Shown in pieces: positions 9,225 through 17,551 of a stretch of 64,000 nt of DNA (positions are counted from its first letter, which is position 1; each line of letters opens with the position of its first letter). The position numbers were made by a program, and so were the translations under genes. The notes under the pieces were generated by a model. That model had not been told where the DNA came from, did no database searches, and was given only the letters and a program-made list of their open reading frames with translations. This stretch comes from an uncultured Desulfobacter sp. GTDB taxonomy: Bacteria > Desulfobacterota > Desulfobacteria > Desulfobacterales > Desulfobacteraceae. The stretch covers positions 248,001 to 312,000 of the forward strand of contig NZ_OY762929.1 in assembly GCF_963666675.1 (NCBI RefSeq), read 5' to 3'.

Positions 9225-10844
9225 ATGACTGTTCCAACAAATTTATTTATGTGGATTGTCGCTGTTTTACCAATTTTTGTACTGTTGGTTTTGATGATAA
9301 AGTTCCAGTGGGGCGCCACAGAGGCCGCGCCTGTGGGACTGCTTATCGCTATAATTAACGCTGTGTGTTTTTTCAAAGCCGATTTTTATCTTCTTGCTTC
9401 GGAAAGTGCCAAAGGCGTTTGGAGCGCAATTGTTGTTTTGATTATTGTCTGGACAGCCATTTTGCTATATGAGGTAGCAAGCGAAGCAAAGGCGTTCATA
9501 ACCTTCAGGACCGGCATGCAAACGCTTTTGCCCAATGAGCTTTTGCAGGTGATTGCAATGGGCTGGGTTTTCGTCAGCTTTTTGATGGGCATAACCGGAT
9601 TCGGCGTGCCGGTTGCCGTTGGCGCGCCTTTGCTTGTTGGTATTGGAGTTGTGCCGCTTTGGGCAGTAATAATCCCTTTAATCGGACACGCATGGGGCAA
9701 CACGTTCGGAACGCTTTCCGTTGCCTGGGATGCTCTTGGCATGACCACAGGCATGGAACCCGGCTCGGCGATGTACCTTCAAACGGCGCTCATCGCCGCT
9801 GGGTTTATTTGGATATGGAATATTATTACAGGTCTTGCGATCTGCTGGTTTTACGGCAAGGGAAAGGCAGTCAAAAAGGGCCTGCCTGCGGTTCTTCTAA
9901 TTTCACTGATTCAGGGCGGCGGTCAAATGCTGCTTACACAGGTTAATACGACAATCGCTTGCTTTGTGCCGTCCTGTATTGCGCTGGTGGCAATATTCTT
10001 GATTGGCCGTACGAAGATGTATCGTGAGCCCTGGAGTATTGAGCACAGCCCTATTATAAACCGCGTGTTCACAAACAACGCTAAGAAGGGCAACCAGGGA
10101 TATGAAAACATGTCCATGGTCCAAGCTTTTGTTCCATACATTGTCCTGACTGTAATTACGCTTGTTGTTTTATTGATTACTCCCGTCAAGGATTTTTTGG
10201 GACAAATATCATTCAGCTTTGATTTTCCTGAAACTGTGACGGGCTATGGCTATACAAACGCCGCTGTCGAAAATTATTCGCCTATCGCCATTTTTATTCA
10301 TGCGGGTATGTTTTTGTTTCTCTCCTCTGTTATTGGTCTTATTTTCTACAAAAAACACGGATGGATTGAAGAGGGAGGCACGGCGGCAGTTTTCTCCCGT
10401 TCAATTAAAAAAACCGTGCCGTCGGGTATTGCCGTTATTGGTTTTATTATCATGTCAAAGGTTATGGGGGGCACGGGTCAGACCACCGTGCTTGCTGAAG
10501 GCATTGCCGGGGTCCTTGGAAAGGGATTTGCAGTGCTCGCGCCCGTTGTTGGAATGCTGGGTTCATTTATGACAAGCTCAAATATGGCGTCCAACATTTT
10601 GTTTGGCAATTTCCAGCTTGAAACCGCTAATATTCTGGGCCTGAACGCTTCGGCAATATTGGGCGCCCAAACAGCCGGTGGGGCCATAGGAAATACAATT
10701 TGTCCGGGTAACATCATTCTTGGAACGACAACTGCGGAGATCCTTGGTGATGAGGGTAAAGTGCTTAAGCGCATAATGCCGATCACGATTACCGCAGCAG
10801 TTATAGTCGGCGTAATTCTATACGTGTCACTTGTGCTTATTTAG
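9225..10844 (+). CDS. LctP (L-lactate permease) family transporter
   Basis: Polytopic inner-membrane carrier, about 539 aa from MTVPTNLFMW, the start that opens the first membrane helix; a start nine codons earlier is possible. Family features: FLMGITGFGVPVAVGAPLL, the SVAWDALGMTTG segment, and a C-terminal FMTSSNMASNILFGNFQ and GAIGNTICPGNIILGTTTAEI. LctP proteins import lactate or glycolate, but the place between allK and allC suggests a small ureide or C2 acid such as ureidoglycolate, oxamate or glyoxylate. The stop codon lies inside the ribosome site of the next small gene, so the two are translationally linked. Confidence 0.8.
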   Translation: MTVPTNLFMWIVAVLPIFVLLVLMIKFQWGATEAAPVGLLIAIINAVCFFKADFYLLASESAKGVWSAIVVLIIVWTAILLYEVASEAKAFITFRTGMQTLLPNELLQVIAMGWVFVSFLMGITGFGVPVAVGAPLLVGIGVVPLWAVIIPLIGHAWGNTFGTLSVAWDALGMTTGMEPGSAMYLQTALIAAGFIWIWNIITGLAICWFYGKGKAVKKGLPAVLLISLIQGGGQMLLTQVNTTIACFVPSCIALVAIFLIGRTKMYREPWSIEHSPIINRVFTNNAKKGNQGYENMSMVQAFVPYIVLTVITLVVLLITPVKDFLGQISFSFDFPETVTGYGYTNAAVENYSPIAIFIHAGMFLFLSSVIGLIFYKKHGWIEEGGTAAVFSRSIKKTVPSGIAVIGFIIMSKVMGGTGQTTVLAEGIAGVLGKGFAVLAPVVGMLGSFMTSSNMASNILFGNFQLETANILGLNASAILGAQTAGGAIGNTICPGNIILGTTTAEILGDEGKVLKRIMPITITAAVIVGVILYVSLVLI

Positions 10845-10854
10845 GAGGCTATGC

Positions 10855-11052
10855 ATGGAAAATAAAACATTTTGGAAAACTATGGAGGGAGAGCTGACTG
10901 TAGCCTTTATCGTAATACTTGCTGCGTTTGGCGTAATTATGGCCGGCATCGGCTGCGGCAACAAAAGCGTTGCGGTTGCAGGTCTGTTTTTCGTTATTAT
11001 GGCAATAATGTATTCTCCCCTGCGCGTGTTCGTATTTAAAAAGAAAGACTAA
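10855..11052 (+). CDS. 65-aa two-helix membrane protein
   Basis: Short protein starting MENKTFWKTM, with two hydrophobic segments (about residues 14-32 and 36-54) and a basic tail (FVFKKKD). Its aggagg ribosome site overlaps the permease stop and sits 6 bp before the ATG, so it is certainly expressed with the permease. I do not recognise the family. By analogy with other small proteins encoded directly after carriers it may be an accessory subunit of the LctP-type transporter; this is inference. Confidence 0.6.
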   Translation: MENKTFWKTMEGELTVAFIVILAAFGVIMAGIGCGNKSVAVAGLFFVIMAIMYSPLRVFVFKKKD

Positions 11053-11077
11053 CCCGGATACTTCACATTTCAGCTCT

Positions 11078-11130
11078 ATAAATACGGTCGACACAGAAAC
11101 AAGCCTATGTGTCGGCCGTATTTATTTTTA
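11078..11130 (+). terminator. Intrinsic terminator after the permease unit
   Basis: Inverted repeat of about 18 bp (left arm 11078-11095, right arm 11108-11125) with one G-U pair, followed by a T-rich run (tttattttta). It ends the long all-permease transcript before the LysE-type gene. Confidence 0.8.
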
Positions 11131-11158
11131 ATCCTGCTTGGGTGCACGGAGGGATACT

Positions 11159-11746
11159 ATGTTTAATTGGCTCAGCTTCATTGCTTATGCGCTGGCTACT
11201 ACATCAACACCGGGACCGAATACAATTTCGTCAATGTCAAATGCAAGCCGTCACGGCCTCAAAGCCGGATTGACGTTTAACTTTGGAATCTGGGCCGGCT
11301 TTTCCATCGTAATGCTGATATGTACTGCATTTTGTAAATTGCTTGCCCGGGTTATCCCGGTCATTCAGCCTGTTTTGCTTATAGTGGGAGCTGTATACAT
11401 ACTGTATCTGGCGTGGAACACTTATCGTGCCGGCAGAAATATTGAGGCAAAGGACAAAAGCAAGGGCGGAGGATTTTTGGGCGGCTTTGTGCTCCAGTTT
11501 GTTAACCCTAAAATATATATCTACGGGATTGTGTCGATGGAAAGCTATATCCTGCCGTGTTTTTCAAAAAATCCTCTTGCACTGGTGCTTCTTGCGCTGC
11601 TTCTTGCGTTTATCGGTTTTTGCATGACACTTATGTGGGCACTGTTTGGCTCAGTATTTAAAGTATTGTTTTCAAAGTATTCAAGGAGCACAAATACCGT
11701 AATGGCTTTATTGCTTGTGTACTGTGCCGTTGCGTTATTTATATAG
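11159..11746 (+). CDS. LysE/RhtB family exporter
   Basis: 195-aa polytopic membrane protein starting MFNWLSFIAY, about 11 bp after a ggaggg ribosome site. The family pattern is the N-terminal TPGPNTISSMSNASRHGLKAG followed by a G-rich second helix and QFVNPKIYIY near residue 120. LysE/RhtB proteins export amino acids or related metabolites. It sits between the permease and allC and might relieve internal accumulation of an amino compound, but the substrate cannot be read from sequence. A dispersed structured repeat begins at its stop codon. Confidence 0.8.
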   Translation: MFNWLSFIAYALATTSTPGPNTISSMSNASRHGLKAGLTFNFGIWAGFSIVMLICTAFCKLLARVIPVIQPVLLIVGAVYILYLAWNTYRAGRNIEAKDKSKGGGFLGGFVLQFVNPKIYIYGIVSMESYILPCFSKNPLALVLLALLLAFIGFCMTLMWALFGSVFKVLFSKYSRSTNTVMALLLVYCAVALFI

Positions 11747-11878
11747 CGGCCACGGGCCGACCTGACATATCAAAACCGAGGTACAACCCACAACAAAGTA
11801 AGTGAGACTTTCTTATAAAAACAGCCATGGGCTGACCTGGCAAAAAAATATGTCAGGTCAGCCCATGGGTCGTTATAC
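11746..11878 (+). repeat. Dispersed structured repeat, two units (site A)
   Basis: Two adjacent units of a repeat found at several places in the window. Unit 1 (11746-11820) starts GCGGCCACGGGCCGACCTGA and contains ACCCACAACAAAG. Unit 2 (11821-11878) contains a perfect 15-bp hairpin, left arm 11825-11839 and right arm 11854-11868. It lies directly after the LysE-type stop codon and may act as a 3' end. Related copies are at 24101, 36905, 42641, 57173 and 60494. Confidence 0.75.
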
Positions 11879-11927
11879 TAGCTTGCGCACGGATATAATT
11901 TAAAAGAGTGATTTAACGTCGATGATA

Positions 11928-13178
11928 TTATTTATCCAGCAAATCGCAAATTAGTTCAAAGGCTATGACAGTTGCCTTTGTAAACTGTTCATATGAAGTA
12001 TACTCATTCATATTATGACTGCAACCGTCTTTAGAGGGAACAAACAACATAACGGTTGGAATGATAGGACCGATTGCAAGTGAATCGTGCCCTGCGCCCG
12101 AAATCATTCTTGTATAGCTGTACCCATGCTTGTCACAGCCCTTTGCCATTGTTTCCAGATATTCCTCAGTCATAGCAACGGGAAGGACCTCAAGCGTCTT
12201 GTCATACTCAAAGCTTCCCTTGCCGCCTGTGTAATTATTTACCTCGTAGTCTAGAAAGTCCTTGATACGGTCTATCATCTCCTTGATAATGCCGTTGTCC
12301 TTGGAACGAATGTCAACGGAAAATTCAAAGTCATTTGCAACAATGTTGATACCGCCGGGAATGGCCTTAACATAACCAACTGTGGCAACTGAACCAAGAC
12401 CTTTTTCGTTGATCCATTCGTTAATCTTAACTATTGCGCGAGCACCCGCAAGAACAGGGTCGAGGCGCATATCCATGGGGGTTGCGCCTGCGTGGTCTGA
12501 ACGACCATGAATTTTAAACATGTAACGCTGGATACCGACGATACTCTCCACCAGACCAAGATCAATGCCCTTGTCCTCAAGAATACGACCTTGCTCAATG
12601 TGAGTTTCAATAAAAGAACCGATCTTTTTGATGTCCTGGGCGGCTTCTCCCACTTTTTCGGGAACCAGACCATAGGACTTCATAGCATCATAAACGGTAA
12701 TACCGTCTTTGTCTGAAAAATGTTTACAATAATCCGTATCGATTTTTCCGAGCATGGCATAGGAGCCAAAGTAGCCGGTGCCAAAGCGCATTCCTTCTTC
12801 ATCACAAAAGCCTGCGACAACATAGTTGCGTTTGAAAGTTAAGCCTGCATCTTTCATCATACGGGCAACTTCTATGGCGGAGACAATTCCGCCGATACCA
12901 TCATAGTCACCGCCGTTAGCAACGGAATCGTAGTGAGATCCCATCATAATGCACGAAGCATCGGGGTCCTCGCCCCTGAGTGTTCCAAAGATATTTCCGG
13001 CAGCATCCTCAATTACCTCAAGACCGGCTTCATCCATAATCCCGTGAAGATAATCGACCGCCTTACGAGCTTCGGGAGTGAAGGGAAGCCGCGTGCACCC
13101 GGCTCCGGGGGTGGCTGTGAATCGCTTTAAATGCTCCAGATTTTTTTCAAGTCTTGATGTGATGATGTTGTACTCCAT
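11928..13178 (-). CDS. allC: Allantoate amidohydrolase
   Basis: 416-aa M20-type amidase (E. coli AllC is about 411 aa). Metal-site residues are visible: His82 in GSHYDSV, Asp93, Glu127/Glu128 in CDEEGMRFG, His in THIEQG near residue 191 and His in SHNMNEYTSYEQ near the C-terminus. Substrate-loop motifs RSDHAGATPMDMR and SGAGHDSLAIGP are those of the allantoate/ureidoglycolate/N-carbamoyl amino acid hydrolase group. With AllE and AllD nearby, allantoate hydrolysis to ureidoglycine, CO2 and ammonia is most likely; an N-carbamoyl amino acid hydrolase is the alternative. Transcribed alone on the minus strand. Confidence 0.88.
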   Translation of the reverse strand: MEYNIITSRLEKNLEHLKRFTATPGAGCTRLPFTPEARKAVDYLHGIMDEAGLEVIEDAAGNIFGTLRGEDPDASCIMMGSHYDSVANGGDYDGIGGIVSAIEVARMMKDAGLTFKRNYVVAGFCDEEGMRFGTGYFGSYAMLGKIDTDYCKHFSDKDGITVYDAMKSYGLVPEKVGEAAQDIKKIGSFIETHIEQGRILEDKGIDLGLVESIVGIQRYMFKIHGRSDHAGATPMDMRLDPVLAGARAIVKINEWINEKGLGSVATVGYVKAIPGGINIVANDFEFSVDIRSKDNGIIKEMIDRIKDFLDYEVNNYTGGKGSFEYDKTLEVLPVAMTEEYLETMAKGCDKHGYSYTRMISGAGHDSLAIGPIIPTVMLFVPSKDGCSHNMNEYTSYEQFTKATVIAFELICDLLDK

Positions 13179-13655
13179 TATTTTTTCTGCCTTTCCATTT
13201 AATAGATAATAATCAAATTTTGGTATGTCCTCAAGTTGTAGCTAACAAGCTGTTTGTCAGCTTCTACACAACGATTGCACGGGGCGTCGTTCTTGTTCAA
13301 GTAAGCTAAGCCACCCACCCAAGTTGAGGAATAACTTAAATACTGCATACACCAGACATTTTCGTGGCAAAAAACTACAGTCGCAGGGGGAATAAGCTCT
13401 AAATAGTGGTTGACCGCAATGCCGCTGTTACTATTAGCATAGCGTTATAAAACATGCAATAGTAACGTGTTCAAATTATGTCGTGTTATAGCATTGTTCG
13501 GGCTTTACGGCATTGGGAAAGGGCTTCGGGTCAACCCAATTTTATGAAAATCATTATTTCTTATATCAAATACCCGCCGCCATGATAAAAAGCGGTTGTT
13601 TAGGGTGCGTAAAAAGAGTAAATATAAAAAAAGAGATGACAATGGAGCATAATAT
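13179..13655. promoter_or_regulatory. Divergent intergenic region upstream of allC and the hydrolase gene
   Basis: 477 bp without a convincing gene. It contains tGGTTGACCg at 13407-13416, resembling the site at 2950-2959 upstream of allE, so the two divergent gaps may share a repressor. Apart from that I see only AT-rich sequence suitable for promoters. Confidence 0.3.
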
Positions 13656-14504
13656 ATGATCACCATAGATGCTATCGATATTGAGTGTGAATTATACGAA
13701 AAACAAGCCACTTTATACACAGACAAATCCGTTGAACAGAGGGCGGTTTTGTTGTATTTTCATGGCGGGGGACTACTGTTCAACAACAGGAACGATCTAC
13801 CGGAAGCGCATATCAACGTTTTTTGCTCTGCAGGATTTACGATTATTGCTTTTGACTACCCACTTGCGCCAGCGGTAAAAATAGACAGAATCCTTGCCGA
13901 TTGCATTAATTCAGTTAACTACTATTTGGATAACGCCAATGAACTGATTGGCTTGAATCTGCCTTATTTTTTATTTGGACGCTCCGCAGGCGCATATCTT
14001 GCGTTGCTCACAGGGCGAGAGAAGTTTTGGGTAGAACCGCGGGGTTTGATATCCTACTATGGATATGGATTTTTGTGTGACGATTGGTACAAAACTCCAT
14101 CAAAATACTACCTGGCATTGCCAAGGGTTCCAGGTGACTGTCTTGATGCCGTATCACATAGTCCACATGCCATAGGGGATTATGAAACGCACTATGCAGT
14201 CTATGTCTATGCACGACAAAGCGGCAGATGGTCTCAGCTGTTTCATGAAGGCAGGGAGAAGTTTTTAATGATTGATTATTCGCTTAGGCTATGTGAGAAC
14301 TATCCATGCAATCTTTTTTGCGCCCACAGCAGTAACGATACCGATGTGCCATTTGAGGAGTTCAATGCTCTTTGCGAAAAATTCAGTGTGAAGGATAAGC
14401 TGATAGTATCCGACAACATGCACGATTTCGACAGAATGGAAAACAGCAGATCAACGAAACGGCTCCTTTTAAAGAGCGTTGAATTCATAAATAATCAGCT
14501 GTAA
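13656..14504 (+). CDS. Alpha/beta hydrolase (HSL-like)
   Basis: 282-aa cytosolic hydrolase. The oxyanion-hole motif FHGGGLLF is near residue 36, the nucleophile elbow FGRSAGAYLA near residue 110 (Ser), the probable catalytic Asp is in SSNDTDVPFEEF near 230, and His is in DNMHDFDRM near 258. The layout is that of the hormone-sensitive-lipase/kynurenine formamidase-like group. No signal peptide. Its place in the ureide cluster might mean an amidase or esterase role, but nothing in the sequence fixes the substrate. It ends convergently against the YfcC-type gene, with a hairpin between them. Confidence 0.75.
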   Translation: MITIDAIDIECELYEKQATLYTDKSVEQRAVLLYFHGGGLLFNNRNDLPEAHINVFCSAGFTIIAFDYPLAPAVKIDRILADCINSVNYYLDNANELIGLNLPYFLFGRSAGAYLALLTGREKFWVEPRGLISYYGYGFLCDDWYKTPSKYYLALPRVPGDCLDAVSHSPHAIGDYETHYAVYVYARQSGRWSQLFHEGREKFLMIDYSLRLCENYPCNLFCAHSSNDTDVPFEEFNALCEKFSVKDKLIVSDNMHDFDRMENSRSTKRLLLKSVEFINNQL

Positions 14505-14588
14505 TATCAATGCCGTTTCCTTAGGATGCCTGGGAGGGCCGGGCCGGAAACCGTCAAGCTCCCTGGTTGTCTGCAAATACCCGAAAAG

Positions 14589-14627
14589 GCAGGCCGGTGT
14601 CCATCACCATCGTGGACACCGGCCTGC
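14589..14627. terminator. Bidirectional hairpin between convergent genes
   Basis: Perfect 15-bp inverted repeat (14589-14603 with 14613-14627, 9-nt loop) between the convergent hydrolase and YfcC-type genes. There is no clear T-tract, so termination strength is uncertain; its place suggests a shared 3' end. Confidence 0.6.
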
Positions 14628-14727
14628 CGGCCTGGTTAAAAGGGAGCCGTCGGTCCGGGAAAATCCTATCCATTCCCTCCCCAAAAAAACAGGAAACACC
14701 CAATGATTTTAATTGGGCTCATTCAGT

Positions 14728-16146
14728 TTAAAATGGACCATAATTTATAGCTCCGGCAAGAACAGACCCTAAGCAGGAAATTATGATTGTAAAAATAAAA
14801 AATGGGAAATAGAACTTGACCCATTTTATGTAGTCAACTTTTGCCGCAACAAGTGCAGCAATAAAATAGCCACTTGTTGGGAACATAATGTTGGAAATCC
14901 CATCTGCAACATTTGATGACCATACAAGTACTTGTTGGTTCATATTAACAAGCTCTGCAACAGGGCTTAGTATGGGCAAGGTTACAAGCATCTGACCGGA
15001 GCCTGACGGAACAAGAAAGTTAAATAGTGTTTGACTTAAAACAACACCTATGGATGTAGCCCAGCCAGGAAGGCTGCTTATAAATGATGCCAAATGAAAA
15101 ACCAATGTATCCATTATGTTTCCAGTATTCAACATAACGGAAACGCCCCTTGCAACCCCGCAGATCAGGGCGCCAACCAGCATTGCTTTCATGCCTTCAT
15201 TAAAATCATCACAAATTTTGTTTGGTTTGCTTCCTGCCAGCAAAGAGGCAATAATTGCCATTAACATAAAAAGTCCTGATATGGCATTAAAGCCTAATCC
15301 GAACTTAATGATTGATGCAAGAACAGCAACAAACATGATAAGTGTTGCAACACCCGCAAATTTTAACCTTGGGCTATAGACCAATCCGCTTGTATCTGGT
15401 GATTCCTTCAGTAACTCTTTTCTTAAAAGGATATCTTCATGATACATGATGCTTGATGTTGGATTTGACTTAACTCTTCTTGCATATCGTATAATGTAAA
15501 TTGTTGTACAACACATTACAAAAGCCCAGAATATAACCCGATACCATGCTCCGGAGAACATGGGAAGCCCTGTTATCATATGGCCGATACCAACATTTGT
15601 TGGGGCCGTTATTCCGAAGGCAAATCCTAAAGTACATGGAATTATGGCCGTTGCGGCCGCTGTCATGGAGTCATAACCGAGCCTGAGCATTAATGGTAAT
15701 ATTATTGGGATATAGGCGATTGCAAGTTCCGGGGTTCCAATAAACGCACATATCAAACCAAAAACTGTAACTAATATCGGGATCATCAACTCGCTTTTTT
15801 TTCCCAATTTATTTACCAGAATATTGATGCCCATATCTATTATGCCGACTCTTTGCAAAACAATAACAGCCCCGCCAACTAATAATGTCAGGACCATAAC
15901 AGCGGAAGCTCCGATCATTCCTTGGGGAATGGCTTCCACAATGTCCATTGTTTTAACAGGGGTTTGTTCAATAACTTCGTATGTTCCCGGAACAACGGCA
16001 AGCCGCCCATTGGGCAATTTATGGCGTTGAAATTGTCCGGCCGGAACTATCCAGCTTAAAACAGCAACCATCAGAATAAAACTAATTAAAATTATATAAA
16101 TATCCGGAAAATCAAATGTGTTTTTCTCTGTGCTCTTCTGGGTCAT
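14728..16146 (-). CDS. YfcC/DcuC-type carboxylate or amino acid carrier
   Basis: 472-aa polytopic membrane protein of the YfcC family (ion transporter superfamily with DcuC and ArcD-like members). Typical features: N-terminal SWIVPAGQFQR, the FIGTPELAIAYIPIILPLM segment near residue 165, FGITAPTNVGIGHMITGLP near 205, and LVPSGSGQMLVTLPI near 390. It probably exchanges or imports a carboxylate or amino acid. Its start codon lies just downstream of the allantoinase remnant on the same strand, so the remnant's old promoter may now drive it. Confidence 0.78.
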   Translation of the reverse strand: MTQKSTEKNTFDFPDIYIILISFILMVAVLSWIVPAGQFQRHKLPNGRLAVVPGTYEVIEQTPVKTMDIVEAIPQGMIGASAVMVLTLLVGGAVIVLQRVGIIDMGINILVNKLGKKSELMIPILVTVFGLICAFIGTPELAIAYIPIILPLMLRLGYDSMTAAATAIIPCTLGFAFGITAPTNVGIGHMITGLPMFSGAWYRVIFWAFVMCCTTIYIIRYARRVKSNPTSSIMYHEDILLRKELLKESPDTSGLVYSPRLKFAGVATLIMFVAVLASIIKFGLGFNAISGLFMLMAIIASLLAGSKPNKICDDFNEGMKAMLVGALICGVARGVSVMLNTGNIMDTLVFHLASFISSLPGWATSIGVVLSQTLFNFLVPSGSGQMLVTLPILSPVAELVNMNQQVLVWSSNVADGISNIMFPTSGYFIAALVAAKVDYIKWVKFYFPFFIFTIIISCLGSVLAGAINYGPF

Positions 16147-16189
16147 AATGAAATAATCCTTATTGCTAATTTATACAGTGAAGGTTCGT

Positions 16190-16484
16190 TGTTCAAGGGT
16201 ATATCTATCAGTGTTGTTGTTCCCCTCTACATACGGCAGCGGTTCTTGCACCTGTTGCGAAGTCCTCTCTGTACTCGTGCCCTGGTTCGTTAAGATGTGT
16301 GTGACAATCAATAATTAATTCCCGGGTAAACATAATTGCCGTTTGCATCAATAATTTCCCTTGCCTGCATTCCATCGCTATTTTTTACAAATTTTGCAAA
16401 TTTCTCTTCTTTGACAAGAATGTCAGAAGTATAGACCCTGTCTGTCGTTGCGAGTTTACCGTTCTTTACGATCCAATCATGCAT
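16190..16484 (-). pseudogene. allB: Allantoinase 5' remnant with two frameshifts
   Basis: The reading starts MHDWIVKNGKLATTD with a good gggag ribosome site and follows cyclic amidohydrolases to NYVYPGI. A direct AATT duplication (near 16315) then shifts the frame. In the shifted frame the metal-binding DCHTHLNEPGHEYREDF follows, characteristic of allantoinase. A second shift (one base short, near 16216) leads to GTTTLIDIPLN, and homology then ends shortly before the YfcC-type start. About 100 of the roughly 450 codons remain. Without AllB elsewhere the cell could use allantoate but not allantoin. Confidence 0.85.
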
Positions 16485-16499
16485 ACTTACCACTCCCTT

Positions 16500-16877
16500 T
16501 CTCTCAGTTCTTTTTGTTTGCGTTCATTAATCTTCACATTTCCATTTAAGATGGGTAACATAAAATCCGGTTGCTTGCAAGGCCACAATATTAACATTGT
16601 AAATATTTTGTGAACGTCTCTATTTTATCTATAATTTTTGTATGAAATCATTAATGCAATCTGAAAACAATAATATATAACTAAATATCTAACTAAAATG
16701 CATTCAGTATGCCATACTGAAACAAAATAATTTGATGTAAAAATATTAAAATTCCGGTCGCGAGCTATAGGTATATTCAAGAAAAAGGTTGGATTTATAT
16801 TCGAAGCCTGTTGTCAATACCGGGCGGTATGCGGCCCCCCAAAAAAATATAGATTGTAACGGGGATTTCGTTAGCGA
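16500..16877. other. AT-rich spacer at the island edge
   Basis: About 380 bp, strongly AT-rich, with no gene, tRNA or clear repeat that I can recognise. It separates the ureide region from the run of broken genes and mobile-element debris. Confidence 0.5.
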
Positions 16878-17177
16878 GTGACAGAATACCGTAACGCTAA
16901 TATTAACCGGCGCCCCGGCTTTCAACCAGGCTTAAAAGCGGATGGTCCGGAAGTTAGAGATCGGCTAAACGCTTTATTGCAGGGTTGGAGTGCTTACTTT
17001 TGTTACGGCACGACCCGGATCGTTTACCGTGCTGTTGAAAGAAATGTTTATGAGCGCGTAAGTCGCTTTCTGGTTTGTCGGCATAAGATGCACTCGCGAG
17101 GCATACAGCGGTTTCCATCAGAACGAGTATTTGATGAACTTGGAGTTTGCTTGACAAAAAGCGTCTTTCTATCCTAA
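16878..17177 (+). pseudogene. Group II intron reverse transcriptase/maturase, C-terminal remnant
   Basis: Open reading of 99 codons matching only the maturase (X) and following region of group II intron proteins: LLQGWSAYFCYGTTRIVYRAVERNVYERV, then RHKMHSRGIQRFPSERVFDELGV. The reverse transcriptase domain is missing and the frame opens from a stop at 16872. It marks an old intron insertion at the boundary with the dha remnants; dhaL homology starts right after its stop. Confidence 0.8.
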
Positions 17178-17518
17178 AAAGACGCCCTGGATCGCATTGG
17201 GCTATGCGCCATGTTCAGGGCCGGAGTGGACGGCATTGTCCAGCGCGGACGACCCAGCCTGGGCGATAAAACCATGTTTGATGCCTGGGCACCGGCTTTG
17301 GATGCCATGCACACAGCCCTGTCCAAGGGCTGTAATATCCTTACGATTGTAAAGCCCGGGCCCGCCGCCATCGACCCGGGTATGAAAAACACCATTGCCT
17401 TACACGGGAAAAAAGACGCCAAAGCTACCTTGGCGAACGCAGTATCGGGCACCAGGACCCGGGGACGACCTCTTCCTGCCTGATATTTGAAGCACTAATT
17501 GACGTTTTAACCGCATAG
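17178..17518 (+). pseudogene. dhaL: dhaL remnant (dihydroxyacetone kinase ADP-binding subunit)
   Basis: The conserved DhaL core GVDGIVQRGRPSLGDKTMFDAW is readable, but the N-terminal half is missing. A frameshift near 17420 moves the conserved C-terminus (SYLGERSIGHQDPG, then SSCLIFEALIDVLT) into another frame, ending at the TAG at 17516. The gene therefore cannot make a working subunit, and dhaK is absent. It lies directly upstream of the dhaM-like gene in the normal dha order. Confidence 0.85.
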
Positions 17519-17551
17519 GTTCTTTGGATTGTATCAGATAAAGGAGAGACC

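Noticed and set aside
17178..17518. Intact dhaL gene starting at 17211
   Set aside because: The conserved C-terminus lies in another frame and the N-terminal half is absent, so it is a remnant.
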